From NCBI GenBank assembly GCA_003158895.1, contig PMLO01000121.1, forward strand, positions 1-6,988: a stretch of 6,988 bases of DNA, read 5' to 3'. This stretch comes from Propionibacteriaceae bacterium. Its GTDB lineage: Bacteria; Actinomycetota; Actinomycetes; Propionibacteriales; Propionibacteriaceae. The notes under the pieces were generated by a model. That model was given only the letters and a program-made list of their open reading frames with translations. It searched no databases and was not told where the DNA came from. This document shows positions 1 through 6,006 of this stretch, piece after piece; the stretch's first letter is position 1, and every line of letters starts with the position of its first letter. Made by a program: the position numbers and the translations under genes.

Positions 1-116
1 GAAATTGCCGACGTCGCGGTGTCAACCCTCTGCCCGGGCTGAACGTCTGATGTGTGAGAGCGCCGATCGCGCGACCAACCAGGTAGCGACTGATCTCCGC
101 GCTTGGAGGTAACGCC

Positions 117-1124
117 ATGAGCACCATCGGCCCAGGAACCACCCACAGCACCACTCCTGATCCTCTGACACCCCACCGATCTCCGGGCCGCTCCCGCCGC
201 GCCGCTCCCCGGTGGCTGGTGGCGGTCGTCGCTGCCGTGATCGTGTTCGGCGGCGGCACCGCAGCGGGGATCTATTGGGCATCACACAACAACACGCCGG
301 GCCTCACGACGACCACGTCAGGGCCCGTCGCATCCGTCACGGCACCGTCTGGCGCCGTCAACACCGCGCCGTCCCAGGCATCGGCCACCGCTCTCGGGAC
401 CGCTACGTCTGCGGTCTCGTCGCCGGTCGCCGGTCCGGTTCGCGCCATCGCGGTGTACTACATCGCGGACGTCGCTGGAGGGCCGAGGCTGTACCGCGAG
501 TTCCACTCCCTGGCTGTCCTGAACGGGAGCCCTGCCCTGACGGCCGTGACCGAGATGCTTCGCGGCACGTCGGTCGACCCGGACTACTCCTCGCTGTGGC
601 CGAAGGGCGTGAGCGTGCGGTCTCTGACCATCTCGGGCAGCCTTGCCACGGTCGACCTGACCGGGTTTGTGGCGCTCGGGTCTTCCTTCGAGGTCGCCTC
701 CGTCCAGCAGCTCGTCTACACGGTCACAGCGGCCGAACCGACGGTGCAGCAGGTGCGCCTGCTCGTCAACGGTGCGGTCGCCCCGTCCGGACACATGGAC
801 TGGTCGGCGCCGATCAGCCGCGCCAACGCGCTCGACACCCAGGCCAACGTGTGGATCCTTGCACCGACCCAGGGCGCCGCGGTGACCTCGCCGGTGACTG
901 TGTCCGTGCTGGGCACGGGATACGAAGGCAACGTGCCGCTGAAGTTCTACGTGGGGGATCGCCTCGTTGCGGCCACGTACGTGACCACCATGATGGGCGG
1001 ATTCGCCCAGGCGCAGACGACGATCCAGCTGATGCCGGGCACCTACGAGCTGCGCGCGTACAACGACAACGGGCAGGACTCGAGTCTCCAGCTGTGGGAC
1101 ACCAAGACCTTCACCGTCCGGTAG
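117..1124 (+). CDS. Membrane-anchored GerMN / Gmad2 domain envelope protein
   Basis: The protein has 335 residues. Residues 1-32 are a Pro/Thr/Arg-rich cytoplasmic N-terminus. Residues 33-53 are one hydrophobic helix with no lipobox cysteine, so it looks like an uncleaved anchor or signal anchor. Residues 54-108 are a Thr/Ser/Ala/Pro-rich linker. Residues about 110-222 match a GerMN (sporulation/spore germination type) domain: the strand IAVYYIAD, then an ALTAVTEML helix, a SLATVDLTG strand and a QLVYTVTAAEPTVQQVRLLV segment. Residues about 246-335 resemble the Gmad2 immunoglobulin-like domain (WILAPTQGAAVTSPVTVSV near its start, GTYELRAY near the end). In the families this pair is found in extracytoplasmic proteins of unclear biochemical role; no catalytic residues are expected. 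The ATG is preceded by GGAGG at 105-109 with good spacing. It converges on the next gene with a 9-bp gap. I see no clear promoter in 1-104. Family assignment is fairly sure; function is unknown. Confidence 0.88.
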   Translation: MSTIGPGTTHSTTPDPLTPHRSPGRSRRAAPRWLVAVVAAVIVFGGGTAAGIYWASHNNTPGLTTTTSGPVASVTAPSGAVNTAPSQASATALGTATSAVSSPVAGPVRAIAVYYIADVAGGPRLYREFHSLAVLNGSPALTAVTEMLRGTSVDPDYSSLWPKGVSVRSLTISGSLATVDLTGFVALGSSFEVASVQQLVYTVTAAEPTVQQVRLLVNGAVAPSGHMDWSAPISRANALDTQANVWILAPTQGAAVTSPVTVSVLGTGYEGNVPLKFYVGDRLVAATYVTTMMGGFAQAQTTIQLMPGTYELRAYNDNGQDSSLQLWDTKTFTVR

Positions 1125-1133
1125 TCGGCGTCA

Positions 1134-1547
1134 TCAGGTCGGTTGGTCGGTGGGCTGGTTACTCGGCATGCCCGAGGCGTTGCCGGCCGGTGCTCCGGAC
1201 GGGAAGGCCCGTGCCCGAGCCCCTGACGGCCTGGCACCGCTCGGCATCCCCGAGCGATTGCCGCGAGGCATGCCGGACCCGTAGCCCCGAGGCGCCTGAC
1301 CCGCGGGACCGCCCTGTGTGATGCCGTTCTGGTTGTTCGACTGCGACTCGTAGAACGCGTACGCCCCAGTGCCGAGCGCCGCGGCTCCTGACACTCCGAT
1401 TCCCGCGAGCAGCAGGACCATCCGACGAGAAAATCGCTTGGTCGGCGGCGGTTCCGTCCCGCTCGGCGTCTCGCTCACGGACAGCGGTGCGCTCTCGGGC
1501 GTGGCGGGGTCGGTCCAGTTGGACGTGTGCTGCTGTTCATCGGTCAC
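1134..1547 (-). CDS. Small membrane-anchored protein with Gly/Ser/Met/Pro-rich tail, unknown function
   Basis: I do not recognise this 137-residue protein. Residues 1-37 are hydrophilic and rich in Thr/Pro/Glu. KRFSRR (37-42) is followed by a hydrophobic segment at about 43-65 and then a tail of about 70 residues. RFSRRMVLLL loosely resembles a twin-arginine signal, but the helix is long and lacks an obvious cleavage site, so a signal anchor is equally likely. The tail is low complexity, dominated by Gly, Ser, Pro, Ala, Arg and Asn, with SGMP at residues 91, 99 and 126, and it ends in a Gln/Pro/Thr-rich stretch. The frame can be read upstream to 1778, but that would run through the divergent gene. 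I chose the GTG at 1547, just before the start of normal-looking sequence (VTDEQQ). No Shine-Dalgarno sequence precedes it, so a leaderless mRNA is possible. Codon use is GC3-rich like its neighbours, which supports a real gene. Confidence 0.68.
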   Translation of the reverse strand: MTDEQQHTSNWTDPATPESAPLSVSETPSGTEPPPTKRFSRRMVLLLAGIGVSGAAALGTGAYAFYESQSNNQNGITQGGPAGQAPRGYGSGMPRGNRSGMPSGARPSGARARAFPSGAPAGNASGMPSNQPTDQPT

Positions 1548-1673
1548 ACGACCATCACACACGATCCGGATGTGCGGACCCTGTGACTCGCCGGTGCGCC
1601 AGGTGGGGATCTCCCTGTACGGAAAGAGATGAGAGTCTCCTCGGCCAGACAAGGGCCGGACCCGCTGCCGTCC

Positions 1674-1679
1674 TACCGT
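1674..1679 (+). promoter_or_regulatory. Probable -10 box (TACCGT) for a leaderless transcript
   Basis: TACCGT fits the actinobacterial TANNNT -10 pattern and ends 6 bases before the GTG at 1686. That places the expected transcription start at or next to the start codon. No Shine-Dalgarno sequence precedes that GTG, which agrees with leaderless initiation. No convincing -35 box is visible at 16-18 bases upstream. The competing start, ATG at 1629, has a purine-rich GGAAAGAG directly before it. Confidence 0.4.
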
Positions 1680-1685
1680 GACCGC

Positions 1686-2244
1686 GTGGGTCCCGCTCTG
1701 TACATCAAACTCACGGTCGAGGACCTGGTCGCGTTCAACCGCCACGTCCTGCACACCTCGCCACTCGCGAAGATGCAACTGCGACGCGCGCAGCGCCGGA
1801 TGGTGCCGTCCCTGCTGATCTGGATCGGATGGCTGTGGATCTTCCGTTGGTATGAGAACCAGGTCCTGTTTCCCTTCGCGATCGCTCTGACAGCCGCGTA
1901 CGGCCTCGCGATCCTCTTTCTCGGCACGATCACGGAGTGGCGCGCTCCGCGCATGGTGCGGCGCAGTTTCGCCAACGGGCTTCGTCCGCCGCTCAGCCCG
2001 TCCCGCCTGTGGGTCGACGCCTCGGGCGGCGTCGTCGACGAGTCGCCGAAGACGACGACCTGGTACCAGCCCGTCCGCGATAGAGAAGATCGAGGAGACG
2101 CCGGCGTACGTGTTCGTCTATGTGGGGCCCGCACGCGCTCTGGTCATCCCACGTCGTGCCGATGAGGCAGCCGTACGAGCCTTCGTCCAGGCGCTCACGT
2201 GGCAACGCGCCGATCGCGACCCGTTCTCGGCCGACTGGCGCTGA
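1686..2244 (+). pseudogene. YcxB-family membrane protein, apparently frameshifted
   Basis: The first frame encodes YIKLTVEDLVAFNRHV, a charged stretch, and two hydrophobic helices (SLLIWIGWLWIF and a second over roughly 1866-1925). Then comes LWVDASGGVVDES, the usual layout of YcxB-like proteins. After about 2069 this frame turns into Arg/Gly-rich sequence (VRDREDRGDAGVRVRL) and stops at 2165. One base over, the sequence continues with AIEKIEETPAYVFVYVG, then ALVIPRRA, and ends at the TGA at 2242-2244; this is the YcxB C-terminal pattern. Dropping one C from the CCC at 2070-2072 would join the parts into a protein of about 185 residues. The shift is therefore one extra base, or two missing ones, somewhere in 2041-2079. 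The start could be GTG 1686 (leaderless) or ATG 1629 (purine-rich site, 19 extra residues). YcxB-like proteins have no established function. Whether the break is a true mutation, a sequencing error or programmed cannot be told from here. Confidence 0.66.
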
Positions 2245-2274
2245 CTGAGGACGGCCGAGGGTGGCGGCCGGTTC

Positions 2275-2280
2275 TATGCT
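2275..2280 (+). promoter_or_regulatory. Possible -10 box (TATGCT) for corA
   Basis: TATGCT matches TANNNT and lies in the 102-bp gap between the YcxB-family stop and corA. It would give a leader of about 60 bases. No recognisable -35 hexamer stands 16-18 bases upstream, so the assignment is tentative. Confidence 0.28.
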
Positions 2281-2307
2281 GGCTGTGCCGGATTTCCGCC
2301 GTGAGAG

Positions 2308-2325
2308 CCGGGCAACGCTGCCCGG
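2308..2325 (+). other. Hairpin in the presumed corA leader
   Basis: CCGGGC (2308-2313) and GCCCGG (2320-2325) are perfectly complementary around a 6-base loop (AACGCT). One further G-U pair (2307 with 2326) is possible. The hairpin ends 10 bases before the GGGAGG ribosome site at 2336-2341. No U-run follows, so it is a poor intrinsic terminator for the upstream gene. It may shape corA translation or mRNA stability, or be chance in GC-rich DNA. Confidence 0.35.
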
Positions 2326-2346
2326 TCGGCCTGATGGGAGGCTCCC

Positions 2347-3372
2347 GTGTCGTTGCCGTCCGTGGAGAGGGGCCCGGCGACTCCCGCCCAGGTCGTGTTC
2401 TCCTGGTGGGTTGGCGGGATGCCCCGAGAAGACATCGACCTGGAGTCCGCCCTGGCAAGGGCGAAGGACGGAGAAGGCTTCGTCTGGGTGGGACTGCACA
2501 AGCCCACCGAAGGCACCGTGGAGGTCCTGGGTGACATGCTCGGCATCCACGAGCTCGTCATCGCCGACGCCGTCCACGGTCACCGACGTTCGAAGCTCGA
2601 GCAGTTCGACGAGGACCTGTTCATGGTCGCCTCGACCGTGTCCTACGTCGAACGCGACGAGGAGCAGACGGTGCCGGAGATCGTCAGCACCGGTGAGCTG
2701 ATGATCATTCTCGGGCCGCACTGGGTGGTTACTTCTCGCCAGCGGGGCAGATCCCGGATGCCCGAGGTACGCGCGCTGGTGGAGAAGGTCTCTGCCGACA
2801 TGCCGGACGGCCCGTGGCAGGTGCTGCACGCGTGCCTGTCGGTGGCCATCGACGACTTCGTTCACGTGGTCGGCCAGATGCAGGACGACGTCGAGGACGC
2901 CGAGGAGCTGGTGTTCGGGCAGACCCGTGGAGTGGAGATCGACCGGCCGTACCAGATCAAGCGGGAACTGATCGAGTTCCGGCGTTGCGTCTCTCCGCTG
3001 TGCAACCCCGTGACGCATCTGGCGACGCACGACTTCGCGCTCGTCCCCGACGACGCCCGTCCCTACTTCCGGGACCTGAGCGATCTGGTGCAGGAGGTGC
3101 GCGAGAACATCCACATCATGGAAGACCAGCTGACCAACATCCTGCAGGCTGCACTCGCCCTGGCGTCGGTCAACGACAACCGCGACATGCGGAAGATCTC
3201 CGCCGCGGTCGCCATCTTGGCCGTGCCCACCACACTCGGCGCCGTGTACGGGATGAACTTCGACAACATCCCGGAGCTGCACTGGCAGTACGGCTACTTC
3301 GCGCTCATGGGGGTCAACGTCGCCCTCATGCTGGTGCTCTACCTGATCTTTCGGCGGATCCGCTGGTTGTGA
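2347..3372 (+). CDS. corA: Magnesium/cobalt transport protein CorA
   Basis: CorA proteins are homopentameric inner-membrane channels that let Mg2+ (also Co2+ and Ni2+) into the cell, gated by intracellular Mg2+. This one is 341 residues, a normal family length. Residues 1 to about 280 form the large cytoplasmic domain, acidic and helical in its second half, including an Asp/Glu-rich stretch at about 179-190 (QDDVEDAEELV). TM1 is at about 284-300 and ends in the diagnostic YGMNF (301-305), the selectivity filter. It is followed by DNIPELHWQYGY, the periplasmic loop, where the common MPEL reads IPEL. TM2 is at about 317-336 and the protein ends in the basic tail FRRIRWL, as expected. The GTG start is set by GGGAGG at 2336-2341, 5 bases upstream. 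ppk2 follows after 59 bp with no visible promoter or terminator between, so the two are probably co-transcribed. Identification is secure; ion preference cannot be read from sequence alone. Confidence 0.95.
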   Translation: MSLPSVERGPATPAQVVFSWWVGGMPREDIDLESALARAKDGEGFVWVGLHKPTEGTVEVLGDMLGIHELVIADAVHGHRRSKLEQFDEDLFMVASTVSYVERDEEQTVPEIVSTGELMIILGPHWVVTSRQRGRSRMPEVRALVEKVSADMPDGPWQVLHACLSVAIDDFVHVVGQMQDDVEDAEELVFGQTRGVEIDRPYQIKRELIEFRRCVSPLCNPVTHLATHDFALVPDDARPYFRDLSDLVQEVRENIHIMEDQLTNILQAALALASVNDNRDMRKISAAVAILAVPTTLGAVYGMNFDNIPELHWQYGYFALMGVNVALMLVLYLIFRRIRWL

Positions 3373-3431
3373 CGACCCAGCAAGGCCCGCAACCAGGCGC
3401 GACAGGGGCCGCGACCTGCCACGATGGCACC

Positions 3432-4409
3432 ATGGGATCAAAGAAGCGCCCAAGACTCGACAACGAGCTGTACGAGGCTGAGTTGACCAAGCTCCAGGCC
3501 GAGCTGGTCGAGATGCAGGAGTGGATGCGCACGACAGGTCAGCGACTGGTCGTGATTTTCGAGGGCCGCGACGCCGCGGGCAAGGGCGGCGCGATCAAGC
3601 GGATCATGGAGTACCTCAACCCCCGCGTCGCACGCATCGTGGCGCTGCCGGCGCCGACGGAGCGCGAGCGAACCCAGTGGTACTTCCAGCGCTACATCGA
3701 GCACCTGCCGGCGGCCGGCGAGATCCGTCTGCTCGACCGCTCCTGGTACAACCGTGCCGGTGTCGAACGGGTGATGGGCTACTGCACGGCCGCCGAGTAC
3801 CAGCGCTTCCTGCGGCAGTGCCCGATCTTCGAGCAGATGGTGATGGAGGACGGCATCATGCTGCGCAAGTACTGGTTCTCCGTCTCCGGCAAGGAGCAGG
3901 AGAGGCGGTTCCGCTCGCGCCTCACCGACCCGATGCGCCGCTGGAAGCTCTCTCCCACCGACCTGGAGTCGCTGACCCGCTGGGAGGACTACAGCCGGGC
4001 GAAGGACGAGATGTTCGTCCACACGGACCTACCAGGCAACCACTGGCGCGTCGTCGAGGCCGAGGACAAGAAGCGCGCCCGCCTCAACATGATCGCCGAC
4101 CTGCTCGCCTCGGTGCCGTACGAGAAGGTCCAGCGCCCTGACCTCACGATGCCGAAGCGGCCCGCATCCACCGGGTATCGCCGCACGGAGCGCGACCTGC
4201 AGCAGTACGTGTACGACTTCGCCGCCACGCTCGAGGGCTCTACTGAGCGTCCTGAGAAGTACGTCGATCCCGAGGAGACCGACGTGTTCGTTCCCCACGA
4301 AACCGCACCCGGGGTCGTACCGAAGGCGACCGTACGGCGGACGCGTGCACCTCGCGTCCGCCGCCCCGCAGCCACACCGTCGGAGGAGGAGCCCCTACCG
4401 GAGCCCTGA
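3432..4409 (+). CDS. ppk2: Polyphosphate kinase 2 (class I PPK2)
   Basis: PPK2 enzymes transfer phosphate between inorganic polyphosphate and nucleotides, typically making GTP or ATP from the diphosphate in the cytosol, with Mg2+ as cofactor. The protein has 325 residues. Walker A is GRDAAGKGG at 45-53, the Walker B region is LLDRSWYNRAGVE at 100-112, and the basic lid region with KEQERRFRSRL is at about 154-164. TERERTQWYFQRYIEHLP (77-94) and MRRWKLSP (168-175) are typical of the one-domain, P. aeruginosa-type class I group. The catalytic core ends near residue 270. A tail of about 45 residues, rich in Pro, Arg, Thr and Glu, follows and is probably disordered. I chose ATG 3432 because MGSKKRPRLDNELYEAEL matches a PPK2 N-terminus; the same frame continues upstream only as antiframe sequence inside corA. 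No Shine-Dalgarno sequence is present, but a small palindrome (TGCCA-CGA-TGGCA, 3417-3429) ends 2 bases before the ATG. It converges on the next gene with a 20-bp gap. Confidence 0.95.
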   Translation: MGSKKRPRLDNELYEAELTKLQAELVEMQEWMRTTGQRLVVIFEGRDAAGKGGAIKRIMEYLNPRVARIVALPAPTERERTQWYFQRYIEHLPAAGEIRLLDRSWYNRAGVERVMGYCTAAEYQRFLRQCPIFEQMVMEDGIMLRKYWFSVSGKEQERRFRSRLTDPMRRWKLSPTDLESLTRWEDYSRAKDEMFVHTDLPGNHWRVVEAEDKKRARLNMIADLLASVPYEKVQRPDLTMPKRPASTGYRRTERDLQQYVYDFAATLEGSTERPEKYVDPEETDVFVPHETAPGVVPKATVRRTRAPRVRRPAATPSEEEPLPEP

Positions 4410-4429
4410 TGCCCCGCAGGCCCGTTCCT

Positions 4430-5329
4430 TCAGCGCATCGAGCCCACTGACTCACGGATGAAGGCGCTCGCCGGCCGGGGATCGATGCCCGCCTCTCGCA
4501 GTGGCGCGTCGTCCCAGCTGTCCGCGTGGGTATCGGAGAAGAGCGCCACGCCCATCAGGGAGGCAACCTCCGGCTTGATCCGCGCGAGCACCCGATGCCC
4601 GATCGACATGGCGGTTCTCGGTACGTGCCGCACCGTGAGCTTCGCGCCTGTCGCCGATTCGAAGGCCGCAACAACCTCCATGCGGGACAGCGCCTCGGGT
4701 CCGCCGAACTCGACCCGCGCCGGCGGATCGGGCGCGACCGCGACATGCGCGCACAGCTCGGCGACATCGTCGATCGCGACATAGCGGTGCTGGAGCTCCC
4801 CACTGCCATAGATCAGCGCCTTGCCAGCCTTTGGGTCGATACCGGTCAAGGGAGCCAACCAGACCTCCTGGAACATGTCCGGACGCACGATCACGACGTC
4901 CATCGAGGTCGCACGCAAGGCCTTCTCCGCCGCCCACTTGGCGGCCATCAGCGGCGACAGCCGTGCCGTGTCCTCAGTGATTCCAGCGGCCGACACGAGT
5001 ACGAACCGGCGGACGCCGGCCCGCTCCGCAGCTCGGATCAGGTTCTGGGTGCCCTGACCGTCGACGGACGCGATGGTCAGGTCGGTCGATCCTTCGAGGA
5101 TCCGGCCCAGGGCGTTGGCCGTGGTGACGACGGTGTCGACACCAGCCAGCGCGGGGCCGAGGGTTTCCGCGTCACGTAGGTCGCCGCGGACCACCTCGGC
5201 TCCGCCATGCTCGAGTCCGGTGGCATCGGTCGCGGGACGCACCAGCGCCCGGACCTTCTGCCCTTCAGCCACCAGCAACCGTACGATCCGGCCGCCCAGC
5301 TCGCCCGTTGCGCCGCACACGAGGATCAT
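4430..5329 (-). CDS. NmrA-like / atypical SDR NAD(P)-binding protein
   Basis: The protein has 299 residues with a Rossmann fold from its first residue: ILVCGATGELGG (2-13) carries the GxTGxxG dinucleotide motif. Further family marks are ALVRPATD (28-35), GDLRDAETL after the third strand, RRFVLVSAAGI (107-117), the helix MAAKWAAEKALRAT (128-141), VVIVRPDMF (145-153) and HRYVAIDDVAEL (181-192). The catalytic Tyr of classical YxxxK dehydrogenases is not in the expected place, although Lys131 is present. This is typical of atypical SDR/NmrA/complex I NDUFA9-like proteins, which act as oxidoreductases or as NAD(P)-sensing regulators. The substrate cannot be predicted. The start is well supported: AAGGAGAGG lies just upstream on the minus strand (5332-5340 on +). 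It diverges from the 5536 gene across a 206-bp region with paired -10-like boxes, and meets ppk2 tail to tail. Confidence 0.88.
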   Translation of the reverse strand: MILVCGATGELGGRIVRLLVAEGQKVRALVRPATDATGLEHGGAEVVRGDLRDAETLGPALAGVDTVVTTANALGRILEGSTDLTIASVDGQGTQNLIRAAERAGVRRFVLVSAAGITEDTARLSPLMAAKWAAEKALRATSMDVVIVRPDMFQEVWLAPLTGIDPKAGKALIYGSGELQHRYVAIDDVAELCAHVAVAPDPPARVEFGGPEALSRMEVVAAFESATGAKLTVRHVPRTAMSIGHRVLARIKPEVASLMGVALFSDTHADSWDDAPLREAGIDPRPASAFIRESVGSMR

Positions 5330-5401
5330 GACCTCTCCTTCCGCAAGGTCTCAAGTCCCCAGCGGCCGGTGGTCATCGTGCCGCCGGGTGCCTCACTTTC
5401 C

Positions 5402-5407
5402 ACGCTA
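5402..5407 (-). promoter_or_regulatory. Probable -10 box (TAGCGT) for the NmrA-like gene
   Basis: Read on the minus strand, TAGCGT sits in a 15-base context (5396-5410) identical at 13 positions to the one upstream of the divergent gene (5499-5513). It would give a leader of roughly 65 bases. No -35 match is evident; TGGCCG stands at the 17-base position. Its presence on both sides of the divergent region is the main support. Confidence 0.4.
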
Positions 5408-5501
5408 GACCTGCTCAGCAGCGACGGCCAGCGAATGCCGACCCCGCCTCCACGAGTGAGGTCTGTTGTCGTGTTAGGTCACCGCGAGGGTGTCGTCGGA
5501 C

Positions 5502-5507
5502 TAGCGT
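5502..5507 (+). promoter_or_regulatory. Probable -10 box (TAGCGT) for the 5536 gene
   Basis: TAGCGT fits TANNNT and would start transcription near 5514, giving a leader of about 20 bases that contains the GGGAGG ribosome site. The surrounding 15 bases nearly match those at the minus-strand box at 5402-5407. The -35 position (TCACCG or similar) does not match the consensus. Confidence 0.42.
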
Positions 5508-5535
5508 GGAGAGTGCCCCGAGAGGGAGGTTCCTC

Positions 5536-5970
5536 ATGACACCGAATGACTCCAGAACCACTCGCCTCGCGTTCGCCGGCGCCTCAGCATTGACCGTGCT
5601 GACGTGGTACGCCCTGCCGGACGCTGTACGCAGCCGTGGAGCACGGGTGGTGATCAAGGTCGGCCTTCTTGGCGTGACCGGCGCCGGTGTCGCGATGATG
5701 CCGCAGGTCTTCCCGGAAGCGCGCGACCTCAAGGCACCGCCGCGTCTCGACCTGCCCGCCCCCGCTGGCGCCGCCCTCGCCGTTGGCGCTGCCGTGCTGG
5801 CCACGGCCGGCACGATCTGGGGTGAGAAGGCGGTTTACGCTCGTGGGGAGCGTCTACGGGCTCGCGGCGTCCGCTGTGCGCACACGCCGGCTGCGGCGGT
5901 TCTGGCCCTGGCCACAGGTACTGCCCTGCTCGTTGACTGGTCGAAGCTGGCCCGCAGGGTCGCGGGCTGA
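5536..5970 (+). CDS. Small multi-pass membrane protein, unknown function
   Basis: I cannot name this 144-residue protein. It has four hydrophobic segments at about 11-28, 38-55, 76-95 and 118-134. The polar features are LPDAVRSRGARVVIK between segments 1 and 2, the loop PEARDLKAPPRLDLPAP between 2 and 3, and GEKAVYARGERLRARGVR between 3 and 4, ending in LVDWSKLARRVAG. The GERLRARGVR segment looks like a conserved motif I associate with uncharacterised actinobacterial membrane proteins, but I cannot assign a family name. I chose ATG 5536 because AGGGAGG (5523-5529) is 6 bases upstream; an in-frame GTG at 5506 overlaps the proposed -10 box and is unlikely. The YchJ-like gene follows after 36 bp with its own ribosome site and no visible promoter, so the two are likely one transcript. 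Confidence 0.72.
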   Translation: MTPNDSRTTRLAFAGASALTVLTWYALPDAVRSRGARVVIKVGLLGVTGAGVAMMPQVFPEARDLKAPPRLDLPAPAGAALAVGAAVLATAGTIWGEKAVYARGERLRARGVRCAHTPAAAVLALATGTALLVDWSKLARRVAG

Positions 5971-6006
5971 CGACAGCGGATCGCGCGGTTCGGACGGAGG
6001 GATGGC

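Larger units (their letters stand above)
5399..5510. repeat. 10-bp inverted repeat flanking a divergent promoter region
   Basis: TCCACGCTAG (5399-5408) is the exact reverse complement of CTAGCGTGGA (5501-5510). Each arm carries a TAGCGT box pointing outward to its own gene. Shorter nested pairs occur in the same interval: CCTCACT (5391-5397) with AGTGAGG (5455-5461), and AGACCT (5407-5412) with AGGTCT (5459-5464). The simplest reading is two copies of one promoter type facing away from each other. Operator half-sites for a shared regulator are another possibility. Confidence 0.55.

Noticed and set aside
212..1321. 369-codon plus-strand frame overlapping the GerMN gene
   Set aside because: Arg/Gly/His-rich out-of-frame translation with no domain resemblance; the GerMN frame has a ribosome site and recognisable domains.
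1548..1778. N-terminal extension of the 1134-1547 protein
   Set aside because: It would overlap the start of the divergent YcxB-family gene, and its sequence looks like shadow coding; the GTG at 1547 is the better start.
2301..2330. Intrinsic terminator after the YcxB-family gene
   Set aside because: The hairpin is GC-rich but no run of T follows it.
2276..2346. Possible proline-rich leader peptide (mgtL/corL-like) before corA
   Set aside because: The ATG at 2276 overlaps the proposed -10 box, has no ribosome site and the frame runs on through corA without an early stop.
2814..3431. Upstream extension of the ppk2 frame into corA
   Set aside because: The extension is Arg/Gly/Pro-rich shadow of corA; family-like sequence begins only at the ATG at 3432.
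1993..3453. Long minus-strand reading frame (486 codons) opposite corA
   Set aside because: Its His/Asp/Val/Glu-rich composition is the usual antisense image of a GC-rich gene, and corA on the other strand is unmistakable.
3424..3486. 20-codon ATG frame overlapping the ppk2 start
   Set aside because: It has no ribosome site and no conserved feature; short overlapping frames are expected by chance. A regulatory role cannot be excluded but is not supported.
4452..4937. Alternative minus-strand frame inside the NmrA-like gene
   Set aside because: Gly/Arg-rich shadow; the NmrA-like frame carries the dinucleotide motif and a strong ribosome site.
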